This document shows, piece after piece, positions 11,621 through 25,200 of a stretch of DNA of 64,000 nucleotides. Source of the DNA: Apus apus (lineage: Eukaryota > Chordata > Aves > Apodiformes > Apodidae); assembly GCF_020740795.1 (NCBI RefSeq), contig NC_067301.1:1364001-1428000 (forward strand), read 5' to 3'. Position 1 is the first letter of the stretch. Every line of letters starts with the position of its first letter. The position numbers were made by a program, and so were the translations under genes. A model generated the notes under the pieces. It was not told the DNA's origin. It searched no databases and was given only the letters and a program-made list of their open reading frames with translations.

Positions 11621-13875
11621 ATGGATGGGAGCGCATCGGGGCCGGCTCTGCCCAAGGTGTAAAGTCCATCTGCTTCCAGGCAAAGGGGCTGGATCCCAGA
11701 GGCCCTTTACAGCAGGGAAAGCAGGCAGCTCAGGGGAGGACATGCACCAAACAGATGGACAGTGGCTGCAGAAGGATGGCGAGCTGACCTCTTCCTGAAA
11801 TGGAGAAGCAGGAATTAAACACCACAGTGTTTGGTTTTGCTGAGACTGTGTCTGGTTTGCTTCGGTTGCTCTTTTCTTTATCCATTATCAGCTACTGGTT
11901 TTGTCTCTAGTGTTTCTCCACTGACTTTCAGGGTGTTAAAACACCATTCTGAATTTGTTCAAATGCTGCTAAACTTAAGGAAGGGAATGGGAGGGATAGC
12001 AGCAGGGTGGGAAAGCAGCCCTGCTTTCTTATTATCAAGTCAGTTTTATCTCAGCAGCGTTTAAGCTGATCCTCTTTGAAATGTCCATCTAGTCTAAAGC
12101 ATTTCTTTCCTTTTTTATAATACAATAACAACAGAAATGAGAGCTTCTTCCCAGCCAGGCTGGCATGGATTAGAGTCCACCACATGAGTATTTCACTCCC
12201 AGCTGGGATGTATGGAAACCAGATGAAGTGGCTGAAAATCGGAAACAACTTTTAGATGTATTTGAATCCTGATATGATCACATCACAGGGATGGGTTAAA
12301 TTTATGATCTTATCTAGGATTTTTGTTTGTAATCAATCCCAGACCCACTAGCTATCACTCACTGTAAGCTTATGATTTCCCAGTGCTAACAAGGAAAAGT
12401 TGGGACATCAAACTCTGAGGGAGTGAAGCCAAGCTATGATATTAGCAGATAGGATCAGAACTGGAATGCAACAACAACAAAAAATCCCCCCCAAACCCAC
12501 ACTACAAAACAAAAGAAAAATGAGAGCCTTCTGCAGCCTGTAAATTTCAGCCTTTGTCTTTTTTGGCCCATGCTTCACACACAAACTACAGTGTGTGCAT
12601 AAAACCCCAGTTTCCCGGCAGAAAGATTTGGAGAGAAAAGCTACGAAAACAGAAATTAAAAGGGAATACCCTGAGATCAAAGAGGAGCTTCAGCATGGAC
12701 TACAGGGGCTATCCTGAATCTTGCATATGCAGGGGGATGCACAGCAAAACACCCACTTCCCAGCCTTCCCTCTGAGGTTATACTAATCTCCCCATACAGT
12801 GCTATTTACTTTGCTGGATTCCCTTCCACAATGATCATGGCAAAGCCTGGACCGTAGGCAGGTGACTTGGACAGGAGATGGTTACAGGTACCAAGCAGAT
12901 TTGATCCTGGTAGCTCTCCTTGCTTACCTGAATGTCATCAAAGAGAAGAACTGCAAACCAGGGATGGAGCCCATGGTGGGATCAGCAGGGCTCCAGGAGT
13001 GAATGCCCAAGTGCAAGTGCGTTATTTCAATTGTTTGCCTTTCTCAAGTTTCCCACTCCATTAGAGCTCTTTACACACCTTTTCCTGGGGATCCTGGCAC
13101 CTGTGGCACATTCTGGTTGGTACTCCATCTGTGATGGGCTGAAGAGAAACAGACTGAGAGACCAGACACCCCTCACAGATAAATGTAGAAGTTAAAGTGT
13201 ATCCTCTACAACAGTAGTCTTTTGTAGATGCAGCAAATTTCCCTAACAGGTGTCTGTTGAGCTGCAAATAAGCATCTCAGACAGTTTAGAAAGTGTTAGG
13301 GACATCCCTGCTCAGCATTCTGAACAGCCCTTCACACAGTGAGGAGCTTCCAAATCCACACTGAATTGCTTTCTTCTCAACTTCACATGGATTAGCTCCG
13401 AGACTAACAGTGTGACAAATCTGTTAATGTTTCAACAGGCAAGTATTAATTTTGTACATACCCTTCAGTCATTTTCCATATGGAAATGGAAACTTTTTTT
13501 CACAAATAGGCTGTTAATATTTTCAATATAAGCAAAAAAAGATTGTTCAAACTGAAAAAGTCTCAACTGGAGACATTCAGATAGTTCCAAAATTTAGAAT
13601 TCTTGGGCAGTACCTATGGGGTTTGTAAAACAACATTAGATCTGCAGTATCAATGGAATAGATAGGTTTAGAGCAGAAGAGGTTTAGCAGCTTGCCAAGG
13701 ATCATTCCAGGTTGGAATGCCACCTAAGAATCCCAAGCTCCAAACCCAATCCAAAGGGGCTCTCTCATAACTATTAGAGCATATTCAAATCTGTCTTTGG
13801 TCTATGAGCTCAGTGTCAACCCTATGCAGTATAATTAGTCCCCCAAAGCAAACAGAACTGTACCAGGGAAATGGT
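11621..13875. other. Intergenic, no gene recognised
   Basis: No coding exon is supported. A CAACAACAAC stretch near 12470 followed by a C run near 12486 is low-complexity sequence. No named repeat is seen. Confidence 0.5.
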
Positions 13876-13987
13876 TGGGGCCAGGTTCTTTTTTTTTGTG
13901 CATAAATCAGATCCACAAATCAAGAGTGACTCTGCTGAAGTTACTGGTGTTGCGTGGGTTTGGAATGAACGGATCAGAATCTGGTCC
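13876..13987. repeat. Possible ancient amniote repeat with degenerate inverted ends
   Basis: The block opens with GGGGCCAGGTTCT (13877-13889) and closes with AGAATCTGGTCC (13976-13987), an imperfect inverted pair. Its middle reads CATAAATCAGATCCAC and CTCTGCTGAAGTTACTGGTGT. This resembles an old interspersed element of turtles, crocodilians and birds whose ends read like GGGGCCAGATTCTC. The match is by eye and the copy is decayed; it could be chance. A T run (about 9 bases) interrupts it near 13890. Confidence 0.35.
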
Positions 13988-15428
13988 ACACGTTTCACAG
14001 ATTTCTGAGAATCAACATTTTAACTGTATCAGTAGCCTGGAATGTCTCCTAATTGGCACCAAATGTGAAACAGCTCATTACCTGGGCCAGGCAAAGAGCA
14101 GATGAGATGTCAGAAACTGAATGTAAAAGTACAAGTAGAAATACAAAGAGCAAACAGGTTTAACACACAGATAGGAATTAAGGTGTAGCAAGCATTAAAT
14201 AATAGCTATAAAAAATCATTAACATACACGAATTCCAATATTATTTCTTCCAAACTGATGCTCACAGTAAAGGTGTGTGATGTTTCCCTCTCCCTGATGT
14301 AAAAATGACTCATGAAATTAGTATGTAACAGTATTTGTGCTGTGTAAATATCCTGCAAATTTGTGCTAAGGTATATTGGTGACATCAAGATTTATGTGCC
14401 TGTAGAATCTTTTGAACCTCCTTGCCTGCATATGGCTTCAAAACCAGCTGTGGAAATATTGTGTTACCCATGAGCTCAGTAACTCACCATTACAGGTGTA
14501 GGCTTCAGGGTCGATGTCCCTTGTGCGACCTAATACAAGATTGAGGTTGGGATCTGTAAAGGAACCTGAGGAGAAAGACACCCCTGACATGCTGAAATCC
14601 CAGTGTTAGGCAACCATGTTGCTTGTTAAACTGCAAAAAAGAAGGTGCTTGAGGATCCCCATGTTTATTCAAGCAAACAAATTTAATAAATCCTGTTAAA
14701 AAGTTACCAAGAGTTTTGCTGCTGTACTTGAGATTTGTACCCTCAAGTCCTACCAACTAATGCAGAAAATAAATCCTGCTTTATTTGCAACAAACCTAAC
14801 TCTTTGACATTCCCAACAACAAACCACAAGTCTGACTGATGCCATAACATCCAGGCCAGCACTACTTCCAGAAAGCTTTGGATCACATCCGTTATTACAA
14901 GCACAATTAAATGGCAATAACTACCTGTCTTCATCTTCTTCTCTGAACTAACCTAGGCCCTTGAGGCATTTTGAAAAGCACATCCTGAGGTTAATTGCAC
15001 ATGTCCAATAACTGCTCTTTGCCTGATCAAATCATGATCAAATCATAACACTTCCTCCAGTGGACGTCCTGGGTCCCACCCTTTTTTTCAAGAGATCTCC
15101 TTCTCTCACTGCTGCTGTTCCTAACCTGCAGGAGGGAGCTGATGCACCCTCTGGAAAGCAAAGCTCCCTCTTCTCAGGGATGGATCACGTGGAGGCAGCC
15201 AGAGCTGCAGCACAGCCAGAAACCCCAACAGCTTCCCCCCACCCCAACCTTTAATCCCTTGGGATGGGGCAGGGGTGAAGCTGGTGGCAGGTGCAGCAAA
15301 GAAAGGGAAGATTTGGGGGTTGTTTGCTGCGAGCAGGTAGTGCCAGCCAGGCAGCAATTGCACGAGATCTGCTGCAAGCACAGCCAAGGTCAAAAGCCGA
15401 CCTTCCCAGACTGGTCAGCCCCGCTGCC
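13988..15428. other. Intergenic, no gene recognised
   Basis: No gene is supported. About 14150-14400 is AT-rich with scattered TAAT motifs. About 15060-15420 is more GC-rich and carries several overlapping frames on both strands, none with domain features. Confidence 0.5.
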
Positions 15429-15625
15429 TCGCAATGAGCATTAGTACCACATCATTATGTTCTGATAAAACTCAGTTACTCCTCAGCAAAAACCCATAAA
15501 TCACCAGGCTTCACCCAATCAGGGTTCTGTCACTGTAACTAAACAGTGACTCCCAATACACTATGTTTCTATTGGCTGTGACAGGGAGATATAAATCTGC
15601 CCCCAGCCAATCCACTGCAGGCAAC
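15429..15625. promoter_or_regulatory. Promoter-like cluster: four CCAAT boxes, TATA-like motif, inverted repeat
   Basis: CCAAT occurs at 15515, 15553 and 15607, and its reverse ATTGG at 15571. A TATAAAT sequence lies at 15590-15596. A perfect 8-bp inverted repeat (GTCACTGT / ACAGTGAC, loop of 6) spans 15529-15550. Four CCAAT cores within about 100 bp, one as CCAATCAG, with a TATA-like site is suggestive of an NF-Y-type promoter or enhancer. No coding exon is visible downstream, so any transcript would be non-coding or distal. Confidence is limited because these motifs are short. Confidence 0.35.
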
Positions 15626-17395
15626 GGGGCATGTCAGGAAGGGTGACGGCCAACCCAGGGCCCACCCCAGGGAGATCAGGATCAGGCCCTGGCTTTGATC
15701 AGGGGGAAACTCACAACACTTGTAGTGGCTGCTGAAGTGTCTCTAATTTTACAATATGGTGAAATGTTATTTCAGTTATCCCTACTGAGAAAGGTCAATT
15801 TGTGCTTGGAAAGGTTGCGTGTCACAGCGAGCACGCACTGGGAAACCAACTGTGTCCTTCCAGCCTCACAGGTAGCCAAGTGCTGAGGATTTAGTGGGGG
15901 TTCTGCTGGGAAACCTGCAGAGTCTCTGCACGTGGTGCTGCTGGGTGGCTCTAGGAAAGGCACACAGGACCACCCCATCCCACCACATGTTGAGTGGTAT
16001 CAGCAGGGTAGGGAGACATGGGGTTGTGCAAGCGGCAGTGCTCTGAGCATCACCATCAGCATCTGACCATCACTGGCTCCACATCAGGCACATCTGGACC
16101 TGCCTGGGGTGCACACAGACAGCTGTGGCACAAGGCTGGCAGCAAGGCCTCCCAAGGCCAAATTCACATGGAGGAAAGGCACTAAGGGTGGACAAGGTTT
16201 TTTTAGCATAAGGCATGATCTGCATTATATTTTCCCCAGTTTCAGCAGCATGTGAGCAACTCATTTACTGAGATAATTCTTAGTCCACTGTCAAAATCCC
16301 AACAGAACCTGAGCTTGGAAATCTCTGCTGAAAGATATCACCTTCACCACATGTTCCACAGAGCAATCCTTCATCCTGCATAAACCTGCCCTCCTACTCT
16401 TGCCCAACACCTCTGCAATTGCCTCAGATTTATACCAGGCCAGTGACTTGCTGTGCTCACTGAGAATCACCATCATGCTTCCAAGGGTCATGCTCTTGTT
16501 TACTTACCCATCAGTCAGACTTGAACCTGCCAGAACACCAACTCTGCTCAGCACAGTGGTTCTCACCCCCCAGCCAGCTCTACCCAGACAGAGGGGCACT
16601 GCCTGGTCCCAGCTGACCCCCTGCCATTCCCATTCCCTGTATCCTTTAAGGAATTTGAACTTCCACACAAAATCATAGCCTTTATTTTCTCCTTTCATGG
16701 CTTTTTGAGCCTCTGTTGGCACATCAGGGACCTGCCCTTCCCTCCCCATGCCTGGCAGCAGCTATCTGCAGCTCCCACCCAAATAATTCCATCACTGCCC
16801 CTCCTCTTCTCAGGAAGGGAATTTCTGAACTCCATCTATTGACCTTCCCACTCCTTCTCCCCAGTTTGTCATCCATGACCCAATGTTGTACCTTCATCAC
16901 AGGTTACAGGCATTAGCTGTGGAAGCCTGACTGCACATTGCTAAGGCAGCATTCCATCTCCTGAGCCATTGCAGACAGGCAAACTGAGGCACAGGGAGAG
17001 GAGAAAGGCCCTTTGCCCTAAGATGATAATTCAAAGTGAGCGAGCAGAGAGAGAAGTCTTAGGGTCTCTGCTCACAATTCCCAGTTTGTTCCTCTCAGGC
17101 AAATGGTTGTCTCAAGGTTTCTCTTCCAAAAGTTTCCCAAGGAAAGGCCAGTGCCTGAGAGGGAGTCTCTGAAGCAAATAAGCAGCTTCCACTGAGGATC
17201 AGTGTGTACAGAGGGGAGACAAACACCCTCACCAGGCCCTTTGCATTTGCAGATAGGCAGGGGAAAACTACTGTGTGAACTGGCCCCAAAATTTAATTTG
17301 CTCTTTAAAAAAATAAATAAATCCCTGTGTTGGCATTTTAAGCAGGACCTTAGTGATTTACAACATGCAGTGACATTTCAAAAAAGATAATGTGG
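15626..17395. other. Intergenic, no gene recognised
   Basis: No coding exon is supported. Sequence between 16390 and 16900 is pyrimidine-rich on the + strand, which opens long but meaningless frames. No named repeat is seen. Confidence 0.5.
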
Positions 17396-17665
17396 GTAAT
17401 GAATTATTTGCTGATCCAAACGAACAATTGGACATACCTACTTTTGGTGGATTTAATCTTTGCTGAGGCGTTAGCTAGCAAGCATGAAATACCACTTTTT
17501 GGAGGCATTCTGTTGCATTTATGCAGGATACAATTACATTAGGCAGCTTTATGACACATTGACTTGGTCGACTGTGATGCAATGTAATACAACCAAAGTA
17601 ATACGAGCTTTTAAATGCAACATGATGGCAAAAATCCATCTCAGATCTGATCTTTGTTTCATTTC
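17396..17665. promoter_or_regulatory. Candidate conserved non-coding element
   Basis: This unique segment is rich in GTAATGAATTATTTG, GGATTTAATC, ACAATTACATTAGG, GCATTTATGC and GTAATACAAC, with CpG-containing words (CCAAACGAAC, GAGGCGTTAGC, GGTCGACTG, ATACGAGC) that would normally be lost by CpG decay in neutral DNA. CpGs retained inside AT-rich unique DNA, together with clustered homeodomain cores, favour a constrained regulatory element. A 78-codon frame through it has no recognisable features. Confidence 0.4.
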
Positions 17666-20600
17666 AGATGCCAACTGTCATAATTCAGAGAGTCAAACCC
17701 TTCTGGTTTCGCTCACATGAGCAGCTCTACCAAAGCCCGTATCAGCAAGGAAGCAGCACTCCATCGGACTGGGATGAAGCATGGGAAGGAGGTAGGTGCA
17801 TGAGCTGGTATGGATCCTTTAAGACTACAATATTCCCAAGTTCTATTTTGCTAGCCAGGAGTTGGATCCCATCACTGTCCCTTGCCTGCAGAGGAGGCTG
17901 CTGTGAATACACTGGCTTTTGCAAGGGACCCCGTGGCATTCCCTGATCTGTTGCTGCTCAAGAAGCTCGTAAGAGAAGATTTTATCCAAATGTTGTTAAC
18001 ATGCAACACATAATAGTACATTATCAGTGGTTTCCTATAAGCAATGCCCTGTACTTGAATGGCAATGGCCAAAGCCAACACAGATAAAGGGACAGGAGAT
18101 GGGCTTGTTTCTTTACCCTATCTCTGTGCTTTTTTTCCCTCTTGTGAGGTATCTCAGCCCTGCATTCTGCATGGCCAGACCACGCAGTGAGGATGGGGCA
18201 GTAGACAGAATGTGTCCGTTTCAATTTTGATTCTGATCCTGGGATATCTCTAACTCTTTCCATATCCTTGATAGATAATGGTTTAATAAGTGATCTGTTT
18301 TTTATTTAAAGGGTCGGTAGTAAAACCCAGATCACATTTCTCACTTGGTGGGTTAAAAAACCGCTTACGCTCATTTCTGCAATGTAAAACGACACTATAT
18401 CAAATCAAACATTTCCAGATGTGGCCAGCTTGTCTATGGAAGTGCAAGAGGAGCGAGCGTTTAGACAAGGTTTCCCAGGTTTTTTAACAGGATTGGAACC
18501 CCACCTACTGGCAAAGCTTGTTATAGGAATGGCAAGACAAGAACCCGCAGAGGGTTCATTCCCTGAGGAGAAACCACACGCTTGCAGGGAAGGTTCCTGG
18601 CGAGGTTCCTCCATGATTTCCACACAGGGTGAGGATCACTGAAGTCAACATGGGCACCGCAGTGCTTGGCACATATAAAATCATATCATTAAGTGTCCTA
18701 AATGTCTGTTGCACTGACAGACACAAGGAAAATCACAAATATCACTTAAGAGCTGACTTGTGTTTCCAACACATACTGTATTCTAGAAAACAACAGCTTT
18801 TAGTAAAGTAATTTTGGTCCCTATTTTGATAACTTAAGTCAAATCAGCCTTGCACAGCCCTTGTTTATATAATGATCCCACAACTCTGAATTATCATATT
18901 CTAGTAATGCACCACGAGGAAAGCTGTATCCCTCAATGTTGTGTCATTTATGGCAGATCAGACAGGAAAAATACCATTCTATATGCCCACACCTGAAATA
19001 GACAACTTTGAAAGGAAGAGTTCTCAGGTTTCACTTAGAATTCACTACAAACATCCCATCACTTCCTACGTTACAGCTTTTCCATCAGAACAAAAAGGAA
19101 GAATCTTAGAGACCATTTATGCAATCTGAAACATGTTTCAAAGCCAGGTAAGTTAAAAATAAATAAATAAATAAACAAACAAAGGAAGCAATTACCTAGC
19201 ATTGGAAACCAGTATTTTAACATTCCCAAATGAGATGCCTTCCACTTGCAGCCCAACAACAGAGACCATTCCAAAGACAGGGAGGCTACACCTTGTACTG
19301 TTCCAACACTGCCACTTCATTAGCACCAACCCAAAAGGTCCCAGGTTTGATTCCACCACAGACCACAGTGTTCCAACACATCCTCTCAAGAAATCACAAG
19401 CAAAGAATGAGGAAGGAGCAAGAAGAGGGTGCTACAGAATTTTTTTCAGCCCATTTCCAAAAGGAATCACAGCTTCAGAAAAACCTCACTGACTCTCCAG
19501 CAGCTGCTGTGCATAATCAGAATATTCCACCTTTTTTTTGAGTGCAGCACAGTAAAAAGCTTTTAAGAGCTACAGGCATCCTTGGAGATGTGCACATATC
19601 TGTGCAGAGACCAATAAAATTTGCAACAATGGAGTGACTGACAATCTCCTGAAGAAAGGTCCTGGGGACAGAAGCAACTAGAGGTGAGGGCATGCCTGAG
19701 GGGAATCTATTTAGAAATGCAAGCTCATGGTGAGGAGCTGTGCTGGTTCAATACAGAAACTTCTGTTAGGCGGAAAATTCCCCCCCTGCTTCTGAAAAAT
19801 ACCACCTCTTATATCCTTGCTATGGGCTTCAGTCTTGAAAGAAAGAGTTCCTGTAATGTTTGCCCTTGAACTCCCACTGTAAAACACAAGGTATGTCGTT
19901 CTGAAACAAGCTATGATGTGGCACCAGCTTCCTGACAGTTCTTTTGCTCTTGCCCCTTAAGTAGCAGAGAATCCAGGTCAAAGTCTATCACTGTAATTAC
20001 ACAGAAGGAAAAAGTCCAGATGCTGCCTGACGAGGAAGAGAGACTGGGCTGTTTGTGGTGCCTGGCATATGCACCAGGCATGTCCAAATATGAGGGGGGA
20101 AAAAAAGTCTCTATACTGGGCCAAAGTACTGAGAAGAAAAAGAGGTTTCCAAGCTGTGAGTCACAACGTCCTGGAAGTGGGTTTCTTGATGAACTAAGGA
20201 TAACAGAAGGGTAGGTTAAAGCATCAAGCTAGCTGGTTAGATAAGGTGAGGTAAATACACGATTCCAGTCTGTGAGGAGGGAAACAAGATTCAAGTGAAG
20301 TGTGCCTGCTTCCAAGAGCTCCTTCTGTATATGGAGAAAATAACTGTATTAAAAGTTACATTTTTAGCGCCCTTGGGCACTGGCATGAAACAGCAAACAG
20401 AGGATTGGTTCTACCTGGCAAGAAAGAAGCCTCAGCAGACACCATCTGCCACAGGGCACAGTAAGTATGGATTGCCAGCCCTCCCCTTGCCCCTGTCTCT
20501 GCCACCTCCTGGGAGTCCAAGCAGCTGCACTGAGCTTACACAGAGGGGGGTGAATAAAAAAGGAAGTTTGCATCAGCATTGGGTTTGCTTGTTCTGCTAT

Positions 20601-22270
20601 CTTCTGTGATCAAAGAATGGAAACAGCTGCATGTCTCAGCTCCCTGGCAGTAAAACCTGCAGTTCATCCCCTTTGTCCTACCCCACAGCTACAGGGAAAG
20701 TGCAACCACAGATTTAAAGGGAAAAAAACACAGTGAACACCCAAGCTGCATTTAGCCACACTCTGCATCCTCCCAACCTGCAACCTCTTAAGTGCCACTT
20801 ACTCAATTAATCCAAGCTCTTCTACCTTAAAAGCAAAGCTGTAACACATTTAAGCAGCTTAGAAACTCCACCCAACAAGCCATGTTCCCTATCTTATCCA
20901 TCAGCTGCAGGAGTGACTGGGCAGTAACTAAGAAAGTGTGCAGTTTGGTTAACACTTCTGCTGCCACTTTCCTCCTGCTGTTCATTTCTGCTGGAATTCT
21001 GCTCAGGCTGAGATTTCTCAGCTTTTTTTAGTAGGGTGGATATCTTCTTAGTAGGGACTGTCTTTTGGACCAGCTCCTAGAACATCCTCGCAGCAGCTAT
21101 AGTAACTATTTTTATAGGCAAGTTTTATTAGGAAAGTATTTTAAATGGCCTTTGAATGCAGTTTAGCAGCTGGAAATGAGGCAGTGTGCCAGCACCATGT
21201 GACCAGACAATCTGTGGAGCACCAAGTGCTACCAGAGATCATCAGGACTCTGCAGACTGTGCATGGAAGCCCAGGATAGAACACACCAGGGACACTCAAC
21301 CAGCCAGAAGGTGCCCTTCAACTGCAGATGCCTGAAAGGCTGAGCTATGCTATTCCTGGACCCCTTGCTAGAAAAGGCCCTACTTCCAGAGCCCCAAAGG
21401 ACATGTTTAGAGCTAAAATAGCTATGGAAATTGGTGGGGGGTTTATTACACAGTGGATGCCAGCTTATCACAAGTATGAATAAGGACATCAGTAGTACAA
21501 CTTCCACTTCTGTGGCAACCAGTGAGTGTGTAAACGGAGTGTGAGTTAGATGCTTAAGGGGTTGGTTGTAGATGAATGATCTTGTGTACAAAATGAAGTA
21601 GCTCAAACATACAGGGCCCAAATTACCCAAATGAAGCAGGAAAAGATCTGCTTGCTTCTCCATTTTGACTGGAGCTAAATTGGACTCTGGTCAAAGGCCT
21701 TTTTATCCTCCACCTCCATTCAAGTGTTCCTCTGAATGTGCACAGGACTCTCTGCTGTCAGATCTAATGAGACCTCTCTTTCCAAATGCTTTTCATGCTT
21801 TCTGCTCAGCAAACATCTCCCCAAGAATGCTTGAGGTAAGTAATGAAAGCCTGATGGACAGACTGGGAACCTGTCTGGGGAAGGCAGAGCTGAGAGTGCT
21901 CCCTGGAAGAGCAGGCAGGCTTCAGCCCTGTGACACAGGAGAAGCATTGACTGTGGATGGAAGATCCTCCACTATCTGAAGAGCTGAGGCAGATGCCTCC
22001 AATATATGGCTAGAAAATCCCTGAATGGTCAGGTTACCCACAGCAAACATTTATCCCAAGCTTCTCACACCAGTGCTCACTGTTTGTGAAAGGATGCACA
22101 CACCTAAATGCAGCATTTAGCAACACAAATCTGGATTTGTGAAGTGCTGAGCACACACTAGGTCCCATTGCTGCAGCCAGATTCTCTGTGTGGCTATGGC
22201 AAGTGACCAGATTGGCACCACTATGATCAATCAGATGACTAAGAAAGTAAAAACAAAGCTTGAAATAGAT
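17666..22270. other. Intergenic, no gene recognised
   Basis: No coding exon is supported. An AAAT/AAAC simple repeat lies at about 19156-19184. A 144-codon minus-strand frame covers 21229-21663 but shows no domain, no repeats and no adjacent splice signals that would support it. Nothing else is recognised. Confidence 0.5.
19156..19184. repeat. (AAAT)n / (AAAC)n simple repeat
   Basis: Consecutive AAAT units pass into AAAC units. This is a short tetranucleotide microsatellite with no associated retroposon body visible. Confidence 0.8.
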
Positions 22271-25200
22271 GAAGACCCAATTGTAATCTCAAGCCACACT
22301 GGCACAGTCCCATGTGGAGTTACTGTGGTTTAAACCCATGCAAATGAGAGTGGAAACTGGCCTCCAGTACCAATGCATGCTGAAGGAAAAGGCAGCTTTC
22401 CTTTTAGACATGGCTTCAATTGTACAGTCTGAGATTCAAATAAGTTTTACTTTCCTGACATCTCCTTCCAAATAAAGGCTCAGTCTTTGTGCTAGACATT
22501 TTTAAAAATAAAATAAAACAAAATCATACATTTGGCAGGACCTGGGCATTCCTGCTACTAAATTGTTCTGTACTTTATGCAAAATTTCAATGTACTAAGG
22601 AGAAGGGGAGTAGCCTCTTTGACCAATGTCCAACTGTTTAGAACTGTTAAATGTGAGTTTTTGCCCATGTTTACATGTGGAATGGAGCACAGCCATTCAA
22701 CCACAAAACGTTCTCAAAGCAAACATCCAAAACCTGGTTGCTGGCAAGGCACGTCGACAGAGTTGCCTGAAACAGCCATTCACAGAATGCCAAAACAACA
22801 GATTACCCCTGGTCAGAAGTACGCAGGGTTATATTCTTACCTCCTGGGAAGAGGCCATTGGAAGTGACAGGAAACAGCGACTGGCAAAACAGAAAGGAGG
22901 CTCAGGCTTTTTTCCTTCAGAGGGAGAAAGAAGATTGTTGTTTAGCTCAGATGTGCAGAGAAGCATGACCTTCACACAAGAGCTAGCACGTGGTGCCAAC
23001 ACCTGAAGTAGAGTGTGCAAGTTCTGCTAAGTCAAGACTAGCTAAGCAATACTGAAAGAAGTAACTAAAGCAGCACACAGCAGCTCCAGACATTTGTCAG
23101 AGGGGAAGGTGACAGATCAGCAGGTAACCTGTGTTCCTTCAAACACAGGCCTCCATTATTTCTGACAGTCCATATTTTTCTAATCCTGGATCATGTCACT
23201 GTAGCTCTATGCTTATTTAGATAAATGAAAATGCATACTTGAAGCTGGCACACAAAGAAAGAACATAACAGCACATTGGTGTCACCCCTCGGGATGCTGA
23301 GAGAAGGAAGAAATCTAGGAAATAAGGCAAGAAGTTACATCCCTGCAAAAAATGTAAGGACACAACAGGGATGGATCCTTCCTAAGGAGAATATTTTAAG
23401 AGTGACTTCTGGAGAGTCTTCTCCACTTTACACAGTGCTAAGAGATCAATCCCTTTTGTGTTTTCAAAACTTTGTGCAGAGGTGACTCTTCCTTGTCCTT
23501 CTGTTCTTTGGCAAACAGACATGCCTATTCACATCTCCCTCTCGCTCACATCCTGTGAAAGCCAAGCCAGACTGCATAGACTAGATCTGTTCTCCAGCAT
23601 GTGCCTGCAGTGCTACTTGCACTTGCCCAAACCCTGAGTGTCCCAGAGGAGCTGGGCTGCCTGGCACATCTCCCAGGGGAAGCCACATGTTGGCCCTGGC
23701 AGGGGAACGTGGCCATGAGGGTGAAAAGCTGTGCACTGGCCACTGCCCACACCCTGTCAGTGTGGGAGAGACAGGCTCTGTGCCCAGGGAGAGCCCCAGC
23801 AATGCACTTGGAGGGGAAGCTCAATCAGGAGCTTTTTCTGAGCTCTGCTTCATCACAGCAATGACGGGTTTCCTTGAACCCTATCAGCCAACCTTTAGAT
23901 GCTCCTGAGGGCTGGACAGCAGCCCACCCAACCTTTCCAAGGCGAAGGAGCCTAGCACTCGGGTCCTCTCGCCAACCCTTGGACTGGGTCTCACAACTGT
24001 AATGTCCTTTCATAGAGGGCTGGCATTTAGAGCTGCATAACTTCCCTGCAATGGCAGTTCTCTCCTGTCCATAAAAGGTCAGAACCCCTTTCTGCCACTG
24101 TCAATTTCACCTCTTGCTCAAGCCATGCACCCCTCAGCTTGCCAGAAGAAGCCACAGGTGTACAAGACCTTACCTGCCCTGCCACTTCCAACTCTCTCCC
24201 TTCTTCTTTCAGAGAATTACAGGGTTGCTAACTAACCAACAAATAACAACGTTTCACCATCATGTTTTCTTTTCTCCAGCATGTTAACACCTCCCCACCA
24301 GCTGAGTGATCCCTGTACACACCAAATTCTTATTATTATTCTGCCTGTGCATTGACACCTTGTTGCATGAGCTGTGTTGATGGATTGCAGGTGCCCTTCA
24401 CTATGGAACTGGCCAACAACCCACTCACAGATTTGCTCCACTTGTTAATATTAAAATCATATGGCCAATGCCTCCTAAATTGGTTCAGGCTTGAGGTACT
24501 GCTGCTTTGCAGTAGGAAGTGCTTCAACAGGCTTTCTGCAGGCCCTGCTATTTATGGTAAACACTCCACTTTGTTGAAATAACATCAAATGTTGAGATAA
24601 ACCTCTTCCAGCAAACGGAACATTAAAGTGCCACCATCTCTGCTTTACAGCATTAAAATAAGTTGCACTGCAGCTGCCTCCCATGGTACAGGCTGAATGC
24701 ATGGGGAAGCTGAAGACCTGAGGGCTACATGTTCTCTGCTCTGATGAAAATGGTGAGGAAAAGATTTGAAGTGCTCCTCCTGCCTTGCTTGTCTTTGCTT
24801 TGCAAGTACACACTGCAGTTATAATACAAGGAAATGTCTTTGTAAGTTGATGAAGCTTACAAAGAAAGTTGTCTAGATAGTGTCAGGCAGGGTGCTACCC
24901 AATGTTTGTGGCAATGTGAACTCTGCCCATCCCAGACCACAAAGAGCAGTGGAAATTTTGCAAGGCAAACACCAGCTTTGGTTCTCAGGATTCACTGTTT
25001 ACCTTGAAGGCTGCATGAGAACATCTGCTGGTGGCTCCTTCCTTTGCTAAGCAGAAGAGAGGGGGAAACTCCCTTCAAGCTCAATCACAAAACTCTGGGC
25101 TGATCTTCTGTATGGATTGGCTAAAGCAAGAGCGAGGACTGGTTTCACCTTCACCTGCACAATTTATTTTGTTTTGAAACATTTGTTTGCAGGCCCCAAA

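Noticed and set aside
21229-21663. 144-codon minus-strand frame as a gene
   Set aside because: No recognisable domain and no supporting splice or promoter signals; its length is unremarkable for a window of this size.
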